A stretch of DNA of 43,565 bases, taken from assembly GCA_009701575.1 (NCBI GenBank), contig WLJX01000011.1, positions 1 through 43,565 on the forward strand. Direction: 5' to 3'. Numbering within the stretch: position 1 is the first letter of the stretch; every line of letters begins with the position of its first letter. Both the position numbers and the translations under genes were made by a program. The notes beneath the pieces are model-generated. The model was not told the origin of the DNA. It made no database searches and saw only the letters and a program-made list of their open reading frames with translations. This document shows positions 43,524-43,565 of the stretch, piece by piece. This stretch comes from Actinomycetota bacterium. GTDB lineage: Bacteria > Actinomycetota > Actinomycetes > Nanopelagicales > Nanopelagicaceae.

Positions 43524-43565
43524 TGGCTCCGCCACCAGGTATCGATCCTGGACCCTGGGCTTCAA
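43524..43565 (-). tRNA. tRNA-Gln(UUG), 5' half beyond window edge
   Basis: The minus strand shows the 3' part of a tRNA: TTGAA as the end of the anticodon loop (anticodon UUG), stem GCCCA, T arm CCAGG-ATCGATA-CCTGG, acceptor strand TGGCGGA, discriminator G73 and encoded CCA (43524-43526). G73 and UUG fit glutamine. The 5' half lies outside the window. A glutamine tRNA directly before glmU is common in actinobacteria. Confidence 0.85.

Overview
The window reads as a chromosome segment of a streamlined, fairly low-GC actinobacterium. The gene families and gene order are actinobacterial: DUF6542, DUF3817, DUF4307 and DUF501 proteins, a PIN-PhoH protein, an L25/Ctc-type ribosomal protein, and the runs mfd - lipoprotein - mazG - eno - ftsB - DUF501 - ppx and tRNA-Gln - glmU - prs - rplY - pth. 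Intergenic spaces are very short, convergent genes meet stop to stop, and many start codons sit 6-7 nt after a TANNNT -10 box, which suggests leaderless transcripts. A freshwater acI-type organism (Nanopelagicales) is my inference; no marker gene here proves it.

Layout. 1-17.4 kb is housekeeping: ychF, rmuC, ispH, xseAB, class I fumarase, a secreted lytic-transglycosylase-like protein behind a structured leader, phoH, a cis-prenyltransferase operon with SURF1, DUF4307-greA, a DrrAB-like ABC exporter, two MFS transporters and a Bax-inhibitor-1 protein. 17.6-21.5 kb holds three paralogous secreted or surface proteins with one conserved N-terminus and three unrelated C-terminal domains. 21.6-29.1 kb is a mobile element: tyrosine integrase, AAA ATPase, a secreted S1 protease with a Thr-Pro linker, and several small membrane or secreted proteins. 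29.1-43.6 kb returns to housekeeping: ppx, DUF501, ftsB, eno, mazG, a SurA-like lipoprotein, mfd, ppc, pth, rplY, prs, glmU and a tRNA-Gln cut by the window edge.

The most notable feature is the tRNA locus. One complete tRNA with anticodon UAA (21584-21659) is flanked by a 3'-half copy (20127-20179) and a 5'-part copy (29017-29077), all on the minus strand and sharing a 34-bp core. The simplest reading is two mobile elements integrated in tandem at the same tRNA. A 1.45-kb cassette carrying one surface-protein gene supplied the present 3' half. A 7.4-kb integrase element supplied the present 5' half together with a replacement promoter. The only intact tRNA gene would then be a chimera made of element DNA. 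The integrase element has paired TGTATCCA repeats at both ends that look like arm-type integrase sites. The three surface-protein genes may be a stack of earlier insertions beside this tRNA.
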